From assembly GCF_900182735.1 (NCBI RefSeq), contig NZ_FXTU01000007.1, forward strand, positions 1 through 64,000: a stretch of 64,000 nt of DNA, read 5' to 3'. Position 1 is the first letter of the stretch, and each line of letters starts with the position of its first letter. The notes under the pieces are model-generated. The model worked only from the letters and a program-made list of their open reading frames with translations, had not been told where the DNA came from and made no database searches. Made by a program: the position numbers and the translations under genes. Shown here piece after piece: positions 16,625 to 24,894 of the stretch. The stretch is from Laceyella tengchongensis (lineage in GTDB: Bacteria > Bacillota > Bacilli > Thermoactinomycetales > Thermoactinomycetaceae).

Positions 16625-17064
16625 TAGATTACCTCCGTCGCTCCACCAACGGCGTTGATTTTTTCAATCGCAGAGGCAGAGAATTTATGAGCTTTCACGG
16701 TAAGTTTCTTGCTCAATTCGCCATTGCCCAGGATTTTCAAACCATCTTTCAAGTTTTTCACAACGCCTTCTTGAACCAAGAGTTCCGGAGTAACAACTGT
16801 TCCCTCTTCAAAACGGTTCAAGGTGTCGAGGTTGACAATCGCATACTCCACACGATTTGGGTTGGTAAAGCCGCGTTTTGGCAAACGGCGGTAAATCGGG
16901 TTTTGACCACCTTCAAAGCCAGGACGCACACCACCACCAGAGCGGGCATTTTGACCTTTATGACCTTTACCAGCCGTCTTACCTTGGCCAGCAGAAATGC
17001 CGCGACCAAGTCGTTTTTTCTTGTGACGAGAGCCTTGGGCAGGTTTCAGCTCGTGCAGTTTCAT
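16624..17064 (-). CDS. rplO: Ribosomal protein L15
   Basis: A 146-residue uL15 with the Gly/Lys/Arg-rich extension 'RLGRGISAGQGKTAGKGHKGQNARSG' at about 20-45 and the globular C-terminal domain. The ATG at 17064 follows GAGGAGG at good spacing, giving the family N-terminus 'MKLHELKPAQGS'. The frame is open three codons further. Confidence 0.98.
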   Translation of the reverse strand: MKLHELKPAQGSRHKKKRLGRGISAGQGKTAGKGHKGQNARSGGGVRPGFEGGQNPIYRRLPKRGFTNPNRVEYAIVNLDTLNRFEEGTVVTPELLVQEGVVKNLKDGLKILGNGELSKKLTVKAHKFSASAIEKINAVGGATEVI

Positions 17065-17097
17065 CCTTCGCACCTCCTCTTCAACAGATCATATCGC

Positions 17098-17292
17098 TTA
17101 TTCAGCGATTTCTTTCACTTCCACCAGATGGTTCACTTTTTTGATCATGCCACGAATCGCCGGATTGTCTGCATGGACAACGGTTTGCTCACGTTTCGTC
17201 AGACCGAGTGTGCGCAGGGTGACGCGTTGCACTTCCGGACGGCCAATCATACTACGCTTCAGCGTAACTGCCAGCTTCTTAGCCACGGTCAT
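17098..17292 (-). CDS. rpmD: Ribosomal protein L30
   Basis: A 64-residue uL30 ('LAVTLKRSMIGRPEVQRVTL', 'TLGLTKREQTVVHADNPAIRGMIKKVNHLV'). AGGAGGG precedes its start; it follows rpsE after 6 bases. Confidence 0.97.
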   Translation of the reverse strand: MTVAKKLAVTLKRSMIGRPEVQRVTLRTLGLTKREQTVVHADNPAIRGMIKKVNHLVEVKEIAE

Positions 17293-17298
17293 CCCTCC

Positions 17299-17817
17299 TT
17301 AACCCAACAATTCCTCTACGCTTTTGCCGCGCAGTTTTGCAACGTCCTCAGGACGCTTCAAGCTTTCCAATCCCGCCAAAGTTGCGCGAACCATGTTGAT
17401 CGGGTTGTTGGAACCGGTCGATTTGGTGAGGATGTCGCCCACACCAGCCGCGTTCAACACGTCACGTACAGGTCCGCCCGCAATTACCCCGGTACCTTTG
17501 GAAGCCGGTTTCATGATGACTTGGCCAGCGCCGAAACGGCCAACCACATCATGCGGGATGGTGTTGCCTTTCAAAGGAACAGTAATCATGTTCTTTTTGG
17601 CATCTTCGATACCTTTGCGAATCGCTTCCGGTACCTCAGCCGCTTTACCGATGCCCGCACCGACTTTGCCTTTGCCGTCGCCGACAACAACCAGCGCGCT
17701 GAAGCTGAAACGACGACCACCTTTAACGACCTTCGCTACGCGGTTAATGTTAACCAGCTTTTCGATATACTCGGATTGCGCAGCATCTCTTTTGCGTGGT
17801 TTCTCTTGCTTGCTCAA
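17299..17817 (-). CDS. rpsE: Ribosomal protein S5 (TTG start overlapping rplR)
   Basis: A 172-residue uS5 at the mRNA entry side of the 30S subunit. The double-stranded RNA-binding domain starts at 'LVNINRVAKVVKGGRRFSFSALVVVGDGKG' and the C-terminal domain has 'GRFGAGQVIMKPASKGTGVIAGGPVRDVLNAAGV'. The start is TTG: it overlaps the rplR stop as TTGA, with AAGGGGG 8-9 bases upstream, and no ATG is available nearby. This suggests coupled translation from rplR. Confidence 0.95.
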   Translation of the reverse strand: MSKQEKPRKRDAAQSEYIEKLVNINRVAKVVKGGRRFSFSALVVVGDGKGKVGAGIGKAAEVPEAIRKGIEDAKKNMITVPLKGNTIPHDVVGRFGAGQVIMKPASKGTGVIAGGPVRDVLNAAGVGDILTKSTGSNNPINMVRATLAGLESLKRPEDVAKLRGKSVEELLG

Positions 17818-18182
17818 AAGTCTAGACCCCCTTCCCGTGCTCCTTCAGCTAAAGCTTTAACCCGACCATGATAGAGATATCCGCCACGATCGAACACAAC
17901 TACTTTGTGTCCTTTATCAATCGCGCGTTTTGCAATCATCTCACCAACAATACGTGCCGCTTCAACCGTTCCACCATTCACACCTTTAGCTTGGAACTCC
18001 TTATCCAGGGTGGACGCAGAAGCGATCGTGTGACCCACGGTGTCATCGATCAATTGTGCATAAATGTTGTTGGAAGAGCGGAACACGTTCAAACGTGGGC
18101 GCTCAGCCGTACCAAACAACCGTTTGCGTACACGCAGATGGCGTTTTTTCCGTTTCTTATTGCGATCTTCCTTGCGAATCAC
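17814..18182 (-). CDS. rplR: Ribosomal protein L18 (GTG start)
   Basis: A 122-residue uL18, binding 5S rRNA. 'KKRKKRHLRVRKRLFGTAERPRLNVFRSSNNIYAQLIDD' and the end 'DRGGYLYHGRVKALAEGAREGGLDF' are family hallmarks. The start is GTG at 18182 with GGGAGTGA upstream. It overlaps rpsE by 4 bases. Confidence 0.97.
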   Translation of the reverse strand: MIRKEDRNKKRKKRHLRVRKRLFGTAERPRLNVFRSSNNIYAQLIDDTVGHTIASASTLDKEFQAKGVNGGTVEAARIVGEMIAKRAIDKGHKVVVFDRGGYLYHGRVKALAEGAREGGLDF

Positions 18183-18217
18183 GGTCTAGCTCACTCCCTT
18201 CTAGTTAGGCGATTCGA

Positions 18218-18754
18218 TTACTTACCAGTTTTACCTTCTTTACGGCGAATAACTTCATCGCTGTATTTAATCCCTTTGCCTTTGTATGGCTCAGGCTCAC
18301 GAATCTTGCGGATGTTAGCGGCCATTTCGCCGACTTTTTGCTTGTCAATTCCTTTAACAACGATCTGGGTTTGAGATGGTACATCCAACTCAATCCCTTC
18401 GAGCGGTGTCACTTCCACTGGGTGGGAGTAACCTACGTTCAACACCAGATTGCTTCCTTTCTTGGAAGCCCGGTATCCGACACCTACCAACTCAAGTGTT
18501 TTGGAGAATCCATTGGATACACCTTCAACCATGTTTGCAATCAAGCTGCGGGTGGTACCATGGAGTGCACGGTGTGTGCGATGATCGCTTGGACGTTCCA
18601 CGATCAATTCGTTGTTCTCCAACTTGATGGCGATATCGGAATGGAAGTCGCGGGTCAGTGTGCCTTTCGGACCTTTCACCGTTACCTTGCCGCCCTCGAC
18701 TTTCACTTCAACGCCAGCTGGAATAACAACTGTTTTTTTTCCGATACGGGACAT
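18218..18754 (-). CDS. rplF: Ribosomal protein L6
   Basis: A 178-residue uL6 with two related domains ('MSRIGKKTVVIPAGVEVKVEGGKVTVKGPKG' and 'VGVGYRASKKGSNLVLNVGYSHPV'), ending 'YKGKGIKYSDEVIRRKEGKTGK'. It lies at the base of the GTPase-associated region. The ATG at 18754 follows GGAGGTG; the frame continues five codons upstream without a signal. Confidence 0.98.
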   Translation of the reverse strand: MSRIGKKTVVIPAGVEVKVEGGKVTVKGPKGTLTRDFHSDIAIKLENNELIVERPSDHRTHRALHGTTRSLIANMVEGVSNGFSKTLELVGVGYRASKKGSNLVLNVGYSHPVEVTPLEGIELDVPSQTQIVVKGIDKQKVGEMAANIRKIREPEPYKGKGIKYSDEVIRRKEGKTGK

Positions 18755-18781
18755 TCCGTTCACCTCCATCCGTTAGCCAAA

Positions 18782-19180
18782 TTACCAGATATAAGCGAGT
18801 ACTTCTCCGCCCACTTTGTTTTGGCGAGCTTCTTTGTCAGTCAAGATGCCTTTGTTCGTAGACAAAATGGCAATACCCAGACCACGCAATACACGTGGAA
18901 TTTCATTAGATTTTACATAAACACGCAAACCGGGTTTGCTGATCCGTTTCAGCCCGGTAATTACTTTTTCGTTGTTCTGACCGTACTTCAGGAAGATGCG
19001 GATAATACCTTGCTTGTTATCTTCGATATATTCAGCATCGCGAATAAATCCTTCACGTTTCAGGATTTCAGCAATCTCCCGTTTCATACGAGACGCAGGG
19101 AACTCAACGCTCTCATGGCGAACCATGTTGGCGTTACGAATTCTAGTCAGCATATCTGCAATCGGGTCAGTCATCACCAT
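18782..19180 (-). CDS. rpsH: Ribosomal protein S8
   Basis: A 132-residue uS8, a primary 16S-binding protein of the central domain ('MTDPIADMLTRIRNANMVRH', 'LRGLGIAILSTNKGILTDKEAR', 'GGEVLAYIW'). It sits between rpsN and rplF, the conserved spc order; in some bacteria S8 represses this operon, for which I see no direct evidence here. The start could be this codon or the next Met two residues later. Confidence 0.98.
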   Translation of the reverse strand: MVMTDPIADMLTRIRNANMVRHESVEFPASRMKREIAEILKREGFIRDAEYIEDNKQGIIRIFLKYGQNNEKVITGLKRISKPGLRVYVKSNEIPRVLRGLGIAILSTNKGILTDKEARQNKVGGEVLAYIW

Positions 19181-19204
19181 GCGAAACCCTCCTTCCTATC
19201 ATCA

Positions 19205-19390
19205 TTACCAGCTTGCTTTTTTAACGCCGGGAATCTGCCCTTTGTAGGCCAACTCACGGAAGCAGATACGACACAGCTTAAACTTGCGCAATACGGAATG
19301 TGGACGACCACAACGTTCGCAACGGGTGTAAGCGCGCACTGCAAATTTCGGCTCACGCTTAGCCTTTACGATCATCGACTTCTTGGCCAA
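19205..19390 (-). CDS. rpsN: Ribosomal protein S14, zinc type
   Basis: A 61-residue short uS14 (type Z) with the zinc ligands Cys-x2-Cys in 'TRCERCGRPHS' and Cys-x2-Cys in 'FKLCRICFRELA'. The short zinc form is the main version in Firmicutes. AGGAGGG precedes the ATG; it follows rplE after 41 bases. Confidence 0.98.
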   Translation of the reverse strand: MAKKSMIVKAKREPKFAVRAYTRCERCGRPHSVLRKFKLCRICFRELAYKGQIPGVKKASW

Positions 19391-19431
19391 GTGATTCCCT
19401 CCTTTAATCGTATTTTTAATCCCGTTCGGGA

Positions 19432-19974
19432 CTACTTGCGGAATGGCATACCCATTTGGGTAAGCAGCTCACGAGCTTCTTCATCGGTGTTGGCCGTTGT
19501 CACGATCACAACGTCCATACCGCGAACTTTATCCACTTTATCGTATGCGATTTCCGGGAAGATCAGCTGTTCTTTCAGACCCAGGGTGTAGTTCCCACGG
19601 CCGTCAAACGCTTTTGGGGAAACCCCACGGAAGTCGCGTACGCGTGGCAGAGCGATGTTCATCAGTTTGTCCAAGAAGTGATACATCCGCTCACCACGAA
19701 GAGTTACTTTCACACCGATCGGCATGCCTTCACGAAGCTTGAAGCCAGCGATCGATTTTTTTGCACGGGTGATGATTGGCTTTTGACCAGCGATCAACGT
19801 CAAGTCTTCTACCGCTCCATCCAACACTTTCGCGTTGGCTACAGCTTCACCCACACCCATGTTGATGACCACTTTCTCAACTTTTGGCACTTGCATAGTA
19901 GATTTGTAGTTGAATTTTTTCATGAGGTTGGGAGCAACCTCGTTCAGGTACATCTCTTTCAGACGTGCTGCCAC
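19432..19974 (-). CDS. rplE: Ribosomal protein L5
   Basis: A 180-residue uL5, binding 5S rRNA in the central protuberance ('PNLMKKFNYKSTMQVPKVEKVVINMGVG', 'GQKPIITRAKKSIAGFKLREGMPIGVKVTLRG', 'GMDVVIVTTANTDEEARELL'). One residue longer than the B. subtilis protein. It follows rplX after 25 bases. Confidence 0.98.
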   Translation of the reverse strand: MAARLKEMYLNEVAPNLMKKFNYKSTMQVPKVEKVVINMGVGEAVANAKVLDGAVEDLTLIAGQKPIITRAKKSIAGFKLREGMPIGVKVTLRGERMYHFLDKLMNIALPRVRDFRGVSPKAFDGRGNYTLGLKEQLIFPEIAYDKVDKVRGMDVVIVTTANTDEEARELLTQMGMPFRK

Positions 19975-19999
19975 TTTGTGTACCTCCCTTCCTTAAACG

Positions 20000-20353
20000 T
20001 TACTTGTCAAGAATTTCGCCAGACTTTTTGGCTACGCGAACTTTTTTCTTCTCACCGTTCTTGCCTTCAACGAATTTGTAACCAACACGAGTTGGTTCTT
20101 TCGTTTTTGGATCCTCGATCATCAAGTTGGAAACATGGATTGGCGCTTCCTTTTCGATGATGCCACCTTGAGGATTGGCTTGAGTCGGGCGGGAATGCTT
20201 CTTCACCATGTTCACACCTTCGACTACCACGCGGTTCTCTTTTGGGAGAACTTTGATCACGCGACCGCGGGTGTAAACCTTTTTGCCGTTTTCAAAGTAC
20301 GGCGCTTCTTTGCCGCGCATAACGATAACCATATCGCCTTTTTTGATGTGCAT
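20000..20353 (-). CDS. rplX: Ribosomal protein L24
   Basis: A 117-residue uL24 with an N-terminal KOW domain ('MHIKKGDMVIVMRGKEAPYF'). 'GVNMVKKHSRPTQANPQGGIIEKEAPIHVSNLM' is the conserved core. At 117 residues it is about 14 longer than in B. subtilis; the extra residues are around the KOW loop and in the basic C-terminal part ('GKNGEKKKVRVAKKSGEILDK'). It initiates 50S assembly. AGGAGGT precedes the ATG. Confidence 0.97.
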   Translation of the reverse strand: MHIKKGDMVIVMRGKEAPYFENGKKVYTRGRVIKVLPKENRVVVEGVNMVKKHSRPTQANPQGGIIEKEAPIHVSNLMIEDPKTKEPTRVGYKFVEGKNGEKKKVRVAKKSGEILDK

Positions 20354-20407
20354 GTCTTAAGCACCTCCTTGCATACTGACGTGGTACCAGCCATAAAGAA
20401 CTTTATA

Positions 20408-20776
20408 TTACAGTACTTCCGGTGCCAAAGATACGATTTTCATGAAATCGCGATCACGCAGCTCACGGGCAACAGGTCCGAAGATACGAGTTCCACGTGG
20501 GCTTTTATCTTCTTTGATAACAACCGCCGCGTTTTCATCAAAACGGATGTAGGAACCATCTGGACGGCGAGACGGACGAACCGTACGTACCACCACGCAC
20601 TTCACTACATCACCCTTCTTGACAACGCCACCGGGTGTAGCTTGTTTTACGGAAGCCACGATGATGTCACCGATACTAGCAGTGGACTTTTTGGAGCCAC
20701 CCAATACACGGATGCACATAACTTCTTTCGCACCAGAGTTGTCAGCGACACGAAGACGTGTTTGAGGTTGGATCAT
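20408..20776 (-). CDS. rplN: Ribosomal protein L14
   Basis: A 122-residue uL14, the family's standard length, beginning 'MIQPQTRLRVADNSGAKEVMCI' and ending 'ELRDRDFMKIVSLAPEVL'. It forms intersubunit bridge B8 and the RsfS docking site. The ATG at 20776 follows GGAGGGA; the frame upstream to 20800 is not used. Confidence 0.98.
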   Translation of the reverse strand: MIQPQTRLRVADNSGAKEVMCIRVLGGSKKSTASIGDIIVASVKQATPGGVVKKGDVVKCVVVRTVRPSRRPDGSYIRFDENAAVVIKEDKSPRGTRIFGPVARELRDRDFMKIVSLAPEVL

Positions 20777-20816
20777 GGTTTTCCCTCCTTCCCGCGTCAT
20801 TCACGCGTGTCTCAAG

Positions 20817-21083
20817 TTAGATGATCACAGCTTCTTCAACGACTTCTACCAAACGAAAACGTTTGTCTTTAGAAAGCGGACGAGTTTCCATGATTTTTAC
20901 TACATCGCCGATTTTCGCTTGGTTGTGTTCGTCATGAGCTTTGAATTTTTTCGTGTATTTCACACGCTTACCGTACAGTGGATGTTTCTTATAGGTCTCA
21001 ACAGCGACAACAATCGTTTTATCCATTTTATCGCTGACCACTTTGCCGACACGTACTTTACGGCGAGTTGTACGCTCGTTCAT
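20817..21083 (-). CDS. rpsQ: Ribosomal protein S17
   Basis: An 88-residue uS17 with an OB fold ('RKVRVGKVVSDKMDKTIVVAVETYKKHPLYGKRVKYTKKFKAHDE', 'VKIMETRPLSKDKRFRLVEVVEEAVII'). It overlaps rpmC by 4 bases. Confidence 0.98.
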   Translation of the reverse strand: MNERTTRRKVRVGKVVSDKMDKTIVVAVETYKKHPLYGKRVKYTKKFKAHDEHNQAKIGDVVKIMETRPLSKDKRFRLVEVVEEAVII

Positions 21084-21292
21084 CCCTGTTTCCTCCTTTC
21101 GATTCCCAGTTCGCGCTCCCGCAGAACGGTTTTAGCACGGGCAATCGCCTTGCGAACTTGGCCAATCCGAGCAGGGTTTTCCAATTGCCCAGTGGCCGAC
21201 TGGAAGCGGAGGTTAAACAGTTCTTCCTTGTACTGTGCGAGCTTTTGCTCAATCTCGGCGGTGGTCAACTCTACTAATTCTTTTGCTTTCAT
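21080..21292 (-). CDS. rpmC: Ribosomal protein L29
   Basis: A 70-residue uL29 made of two long helices ('MKAKELVELTTAEIEQKLAQ', 'ELFNLRFQSATGQLENPARI', 'VRKAIARAKTVLRERELG'), at the peptide tunnel exit. Overlaps of 4 bases with rplP upstream and rpsQ downstream show tight coupling. Confidence 0.98.
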   Translation of the reverse strand: MKAKELVELTTAEIEQKLAQYKEELFNLRFQSATGQLENPARIGQVRKAIARAKTVLRERELGIERRKQG

Positions 21293-21714
21293 TCGTTACC
21301 ACCCGCTTCTTCACGTTTTACGAACTTCGTTTTCACCGGCAATTTCATTGCCGCCAGACGCATTGCTTCGCGAGCTGTTTCTTCCGGTACTCCGGCCAAC
21401 TCAAACATGATGCGACCTGGTTTTACGACCGCTACCCATTTTTCAGGAGAACCTTTACCGCTACCCATCCGAACCTCAAGCGGCTTTTGGGTGATTGGTT
21501 GATCTGGGAAGATCTTGATCCATACTTTACCACCCCGTTTGATGTAACGGGTCATGGCGATACGGGCAGCTTCGATTTGACGGTTCGTAATCCAAGCTGG
21601 CTCAAGTGCTTGCAATCCGTACTCGCCGAATGCGACTTCCGTACCGCCTTTCGCCTTCCCTTTCAGGCTCGGACGATGCGGACGGCGGTATTTCACACGT
21701 TTAGGCATCAACAT
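21289..21714 (-). CDS. rplP: Ribosomal protein L16
   Basis: A 141-residue uL16 near the A-site tRNA elbow ('MPKRVKYRRPHRPSLKGKAKGG', 'ITNRQIEAARIAMTRYIKRGGKVWIKIFPD', 'RMGSGKGSPEKWVAVVKPG'). The start may be this codon or the Met two residues later. It follows rpsC after 3 bases. Confidence 0.98.
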   Translation of the reverse strand: MLMPKRVKYRRPHRPSLKGKAKGGTEVAFGEYGLQALEPAWITNRQIEAARIAMTRYIKRGGKVWIKIFPDQPITQKPLEVRMGSGKGSPEKWVAVVKPGRIMFELAGVPEETAREAMRLAAMKLPVKTKFVKREEAGGNE

Positions 21715-21717
21715 AGA

Positions 21718-22377
21718 TTACTCGCCTCCTTCCGCTGCTCCTTTATTTTTGGTTGGCAATACCTCGCCACGGTATACCCACACTTTCACACCAATCCGAC
21801 CATAAGTGGTGTGCGCTTCCGCAAACCCATAGTCGATGTCAGCGCGCAGGGTGTGAAGAGGTACCGTTCCTTCGCTATAACCTTCGCTACGGGCGATGTC
21901 CGCTCCACCCAAACGTCCGCTCACCATCGTGCGGATCCCTTTTGCTCCAGCACGCAAGGAACGTTGAATCGCTTGTTTCATCGCACGGCGGAAAGAAACG
22001 CGACGCTCCAATTGTTGCGCGATGCTTTCTGCAACCAAATATGCATCAAGCTCTGGATTTTTAATTTCGTTAATGTTGATGTGAACTTTCTTGTTGGTCA
22101 GTTTCGCAAGCTGTTGGCGCAATGCTTCAACTTCCGAACCACCTTTACCGATAACCATCCCCGGCTTCGCGGTATGGATGCTGATGTTTACGCGGTTGGC
22201 TGCGCGTTCAATCTCTACAGTGGAAACCGCTGCGTCTTTCAGCTTGTTTTTCACGAATTCACGGATCTTAATGTCTTCGTGTAATAAATCAGCATAGTCT
22301 TTGTCAGCGTACCATTTGGATTCCCAGTCGCGAATCACCCCGACACGCAGACCAACTGGATTTACCTTTTGACCCAC
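21718..22377 (-). CDS. rpsC: Ribosomal protein S3
   Basis: A 219-residue uS3 lining the mRNA entry channel. The KH domain carries 'TAKPGMVIGKGGSEVEALRQQL' (GxxG is GKGG) and the C-terminal domain has 'RRAMKQAIQRSLRAGAKGIRTMVSGRLGGADIARSE'. AGGAGGG is seen before the ATG. It follows rplV after 29 bases. Confidence 0.98.
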   Translation of the reverse strand: MGQKVNPVGLRVGVIRDWESKWYADKDYADLLHEDIKIREFVKNKLKDAAVSTVEIERAANRVNISIHTAKPGMVIGKGGSEVEALRQQLAKLTNKKVHININEIKNPELDAYLVAESIAQQLERRVSFRRAMKQAIQRSLRAGAKGIRTMVSGRLGGADIARSEGYSEGTVPLHTLRADIDYGFAEAHTTYGRIGVKVWVYRGEVLPTKNKGAAEGGE

Positions 22378-22406
22378 AGCTTCATCCCTCCTTGTTCAAT
22401 AGTTGA

Positions 22407-22739
22407 TTACTTTTCGCTCACAACCACGGTGATGTGGCTGGTGCGTTTGTTAATGCGGCTCGCACGTCCCATAGCACGAGGCATGTAACGCTTCAGTGTT
22501 GGACCTTCGTCAACAAACGCTTTCGCTACAACCAGACGGCTGGTGTCCATGTTAAAGTTGTGCTCAGCATTTGCCACAGCAGAAGCGAGTACTTTCTCGA
22601 TAATCGGAGATGCTGCGCGAGGAGTGAATTTTAAAATCGCGATGGCTTCTTCCACGGACTTACCGCGGATCAAATCCATTACCAGGCGCGCTTTGCGTGG
22701 AGCGATGCGCACATAACGTGCAACAGCTTTAGCTTCCAT
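22407..22739 (-). CDS. rplV: Ribosomal protein L22
   Basis: A 110-residue uL22 with the long beta-hairpin that reaches into the exit tunnel ('DEGPTLKRYMPRAMGRASRINKRTSHITVVV'), and N-terminal 'AVARYVRIAPRKARLVMDLIRGK'. This hairpin is where macrolide-resistance changes occur in other species. Complete. Confidence 0.98.
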   Translation of the reverse strand: MEAKAVARYVRIAPRKARLVMDLIRGKSVEEAIAILKFTPRAASPIIEKVLASAVANAEHNFNMDTSRLVVAKAFVDEGPTLKRYMPRAMGRASRINKRTSHITVVVSEK

Positions 22740-22769
22740 GTTGTAACCCCCCTCTCTTCAACAAGACCT

Positions 22770-23051
22770 CTACCGTCTTTTCGTTTTCTTGTCATCAGCG
22801 GCGTGACCTTTGTAGGTGCGGGTTGGAACGAACTCACCCAACTTGTGACCTACCATGTCTTCAGTCACGAATACAGGAACATGTTTGCGACCATCATGCA
22901 CTGCGAAAGTGTGACCGATGAAGTCAGGGAAAATGGTGGAACGGCGAGACCAGGTTTTGATCACTCGCTTTTCACCTTTTTCATTCAGTTCTTCAACCTT
23001 TTTAATCAGGTGCGCATCTACAAATGGTCCTTTTTTCAAGCTGCGGCCCAT
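22770..23051 (-). CDS. rpsS: Ribosomal protein S19
   Basis: A 93-residue uS19 of the 30S head ('MGRSLKKGPFVDAHLIKKVE', 'TWSRRSTIFPDFIGHTFAVHDGRKHVPVFVTEDMVGHKLGEF'). AGGTTAATTAC precedes the start. It sits between rplB and rplV. Confidence 0.98.
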   Translation of the reverse strand: MGRSLKKGPFVDAHLIKKVEELNEKGEKRVIKTWSRRSTIFPDFIGHTFAVHDGRKHVPVFVTEDMVGHKLGEFVPTRTYKGHAADDKKTKRR

Positions 23052-23093
23052 GTAATTAACCTCCCTTCGAGTGAGGCTTTCTCCCAGCCTAGA

Positions 23094-23924
23094 TTACTTC
23101 TTGCGACGACGGATAATATATTTGTCAGATGCTTTGTTTTTCTTACGGGTTTTATAACCAAGCGTCGGTTTGCCCCATGGGGTCATCGGAGACTTGCGTC
23201 CGATTGGCGCGCGACCTTCACCACCACCGTGCGGATGGTCTACCGGGTTCATAACGGAACCGCGAACGGTCGGGCGCTTGCCTAACCAACGAGCACGTCC
23301 AGCTTTACCAATGGTGATAAGCTCATGATCCAGGTTACCCACTTGACCGATGGTCGCGCGGCACTCCAGGTTGATCATGCGGGTTTCACCAGAGGTCAGG
23401 CGGATGATCGCGTATTTGCCCTCTTTACCCAGAAGTTGTGCAGAAGCACCTGCTGCACGCACCAATTGTCCACCGCGGCCTGGTTTCATCTCAATGTTGT
23501 GGATGACGGTACCTACAGGAATGTTTTTCAGTGGCAGTGCGTTACCCACACGGATGTCTGCTTCCGGACCGGACATGATGGTGGTGCCGACTTTCAAGCC
23601 ATGCGGAGCGAGAATGTAGCGTTTTTCACCATCCGCATAATGAATCAGCGCGATGTTGGCGGAACGGTTTGGATCGTACTCGATTGTAGCGACCTTACCT
23701 GGGATGCCATCTTTGTTGCGCTTGAAGTCAATAATACGGTATTTGCGTTTATGACCACCGCCTTGATGGCGAACAGTCAACCGACCTTGGTTGTTGCGGC
23801 CCGCTTTGCGCACCAGCGTAACAAGCAAGGATTTCTCCGGTTTGTCGGTGGTGATTTCTTCAAAAGAAGAAACGGTCATATGACGACGAGATGGAGTCGT
23901 TGGTCTAAAATGTTTTACAGCCAT
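23094..23924 (-). CDS. rplB: Ribosomal protein L2
   Basis: A 276-residue uL2 near the peptidyl-transferase centre. The C-terminal 'GSVMNPVDHPHGGGEGRAPIG' motif contains the invariant His important for peptidyl transfer and subunit association; 'GRNNQGRLTVRHQGGGHKRKYRIIDFKRNK' is the RNA-binding N-terminal part. It follows rplW after 30 bases. Confidence 0.98.
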   Translation of the reverse strand: MAVKHFRPTTPSRRHMTVSSFEEITTDKPEKSLLVTLVRKAGRNNQGRLTVRHQGGGHKRKYRIIDFKRNKDGIPGKVATIEYDPNRSANIALIHYADGEKRYILAPHGLKVGTTIMSGPEADIRVGNALPLKNIPVGTVIHNIEMKPGRGGQLVRAAGASAQLLGKEGKYAIIRLTSGETRMINLECRATIGQVGNLDHELITIGKAGRARWLGKRPTVRGSVMNPVDHPHGGGEGRAPIGRKSPMTPWGKPTLGYKTRKKNKASDKYIIRRRKK

Positions 23925-23954
23925 GCCTTTTTCCCTCCTTTTTGTTTAGGATAA

Positions 23955-24242
23955 TTACACTTCAAAGATTTCGATCGGTTTGCTGTCGGCAGCCAACTTC
24001 ACGATCGCTTTCTTTCTTTCGGCAGTACGTCCGGTGTAACGGCCGTAACGTTTCATTTTGCCTGGAACACGCATGGTGTTCACTTGGTCAACTTTCACAC
24101 CGAAGATTTGCTCAATCGCTTTTTTCACTTCCACTTTGTTGGAACGGGGATCTACTTCAAAAACGTATTTCCCTTGCTCCATCATGCCGGTGGAAGCTTC
24201 GGTGATGACCGGGCGACGGATAATATCGCGTGGGTCTTTCAC
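23955..24242 (-). CDS. rplW: Ribosomal protein L23
   Basis: A 95-residue uL23 at the tunnel exit, docking site for trigger factor and SRP ('DPRDIIRRPVITEAST', 'YVFEVDPRSNKVEVKKAIEQIFGVKVDQVNTM', 'GRYTGRTAERKKAIVKL'). It overlaps the rplD stop by 4 bases. Confidence 0.98.
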   Translation of the reverse strand: MKDPRDIIRRPVITEASTGMMEQGKYVFEVDPRSNKVEVKKAIEQIFGVKVDQVNTMRVPGKMKRYGRYTGRTAERKKAIVKLAADSKPIEIFEV

Positions 24243-24865
24243 TGGCCAAGCACCTCCTCAACGCGATTCACAGCTCCACGAGTGAGAATCAATTTGTCGT
24301 GATAGAGGACGTCCAGTACGTTGACGCCATCAGCAGTGATAAGTTTCACTCCTGGGATGTTGCGTGCAGCGAGCACTGCGTTGTCTTCCAGGTTGTCAGC
24401 AACAACCAACGCTTTTCTTTCTACTCCCAGGTTTTTGAGCACTTGAACCATGTCACGGGTTTTTGGTTGCTCCAGTTTCAGTTCATCCAGTACAACCAAT
24501 TGGCTGTCAATCACTTTGGAAGCGAGAGCCGATTTGATCGCCAAGCGACGAACCTTTTTAGGTAATTTGTAAGCATAGGTGCGTGGAGTTGGACCGAATA
24601 CCACACCACCGCCTACCCATTGCGGAGAACGGATGCTACCTTGACGCGCGCGTCCGGTGCCTTTTTGTCTCCATGGTTTTCTACCACCGCCGCGAACAGC
24701 TGCACGGTTTTTCACAGCATGGGTGCCACGACGAAGCGATGCTTGTTGCATCACAACGGCATCATGCAATACGGCTTCATTTGGGGTAATGCCGAAAATG
24801 GCATCTGCCAATTCGATCTCTCCCACTTGTTTACCGCTCATGTCTAAGACTGTTACCTTTGGCAT
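24239..24865 (-). CDS. rplD: Ribosomal protein L4
   Basis: A 208-residue uL4. The tunnel-lining loop is 'RGGGRKPWRQKGTGRARQGSIRSPQWVGGGVVFGP' (about residues 60-94). In some bacteria L4 also represses the S10 operon. It follows rplC after 29 bases and overlaps rplW. Confidence 0.98.
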   Translation of the reverse strand: MPKVTVLDMSGKQVGEIELADAIFGITPNEAVLHDAVVMQQASLRRGTHAVKNRAAVRGGGRKPWRQKGTGRARQGSIRSPQWVGGGVVFGPTPRTYAYKLPKKVRRLAIKSALASKVIDSQLVVLDELKLEQPKTRDMVQVLKNLGVERKALVVADNLEDNAVLAARNIPGVKLITADGVNVLDVLYHDKLILTRGAVNRVEEVLGQ

Positions 24866-24894
24866 GGATGCTCCTCCTTTCTTTGATCGATCAA

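Noticed and set aside
18338..19591. Plus-strand open frame of 417 codons across rplF-rplE
   Set aside because: It crosses four ribosomal genes antisense; no start signal or domain.
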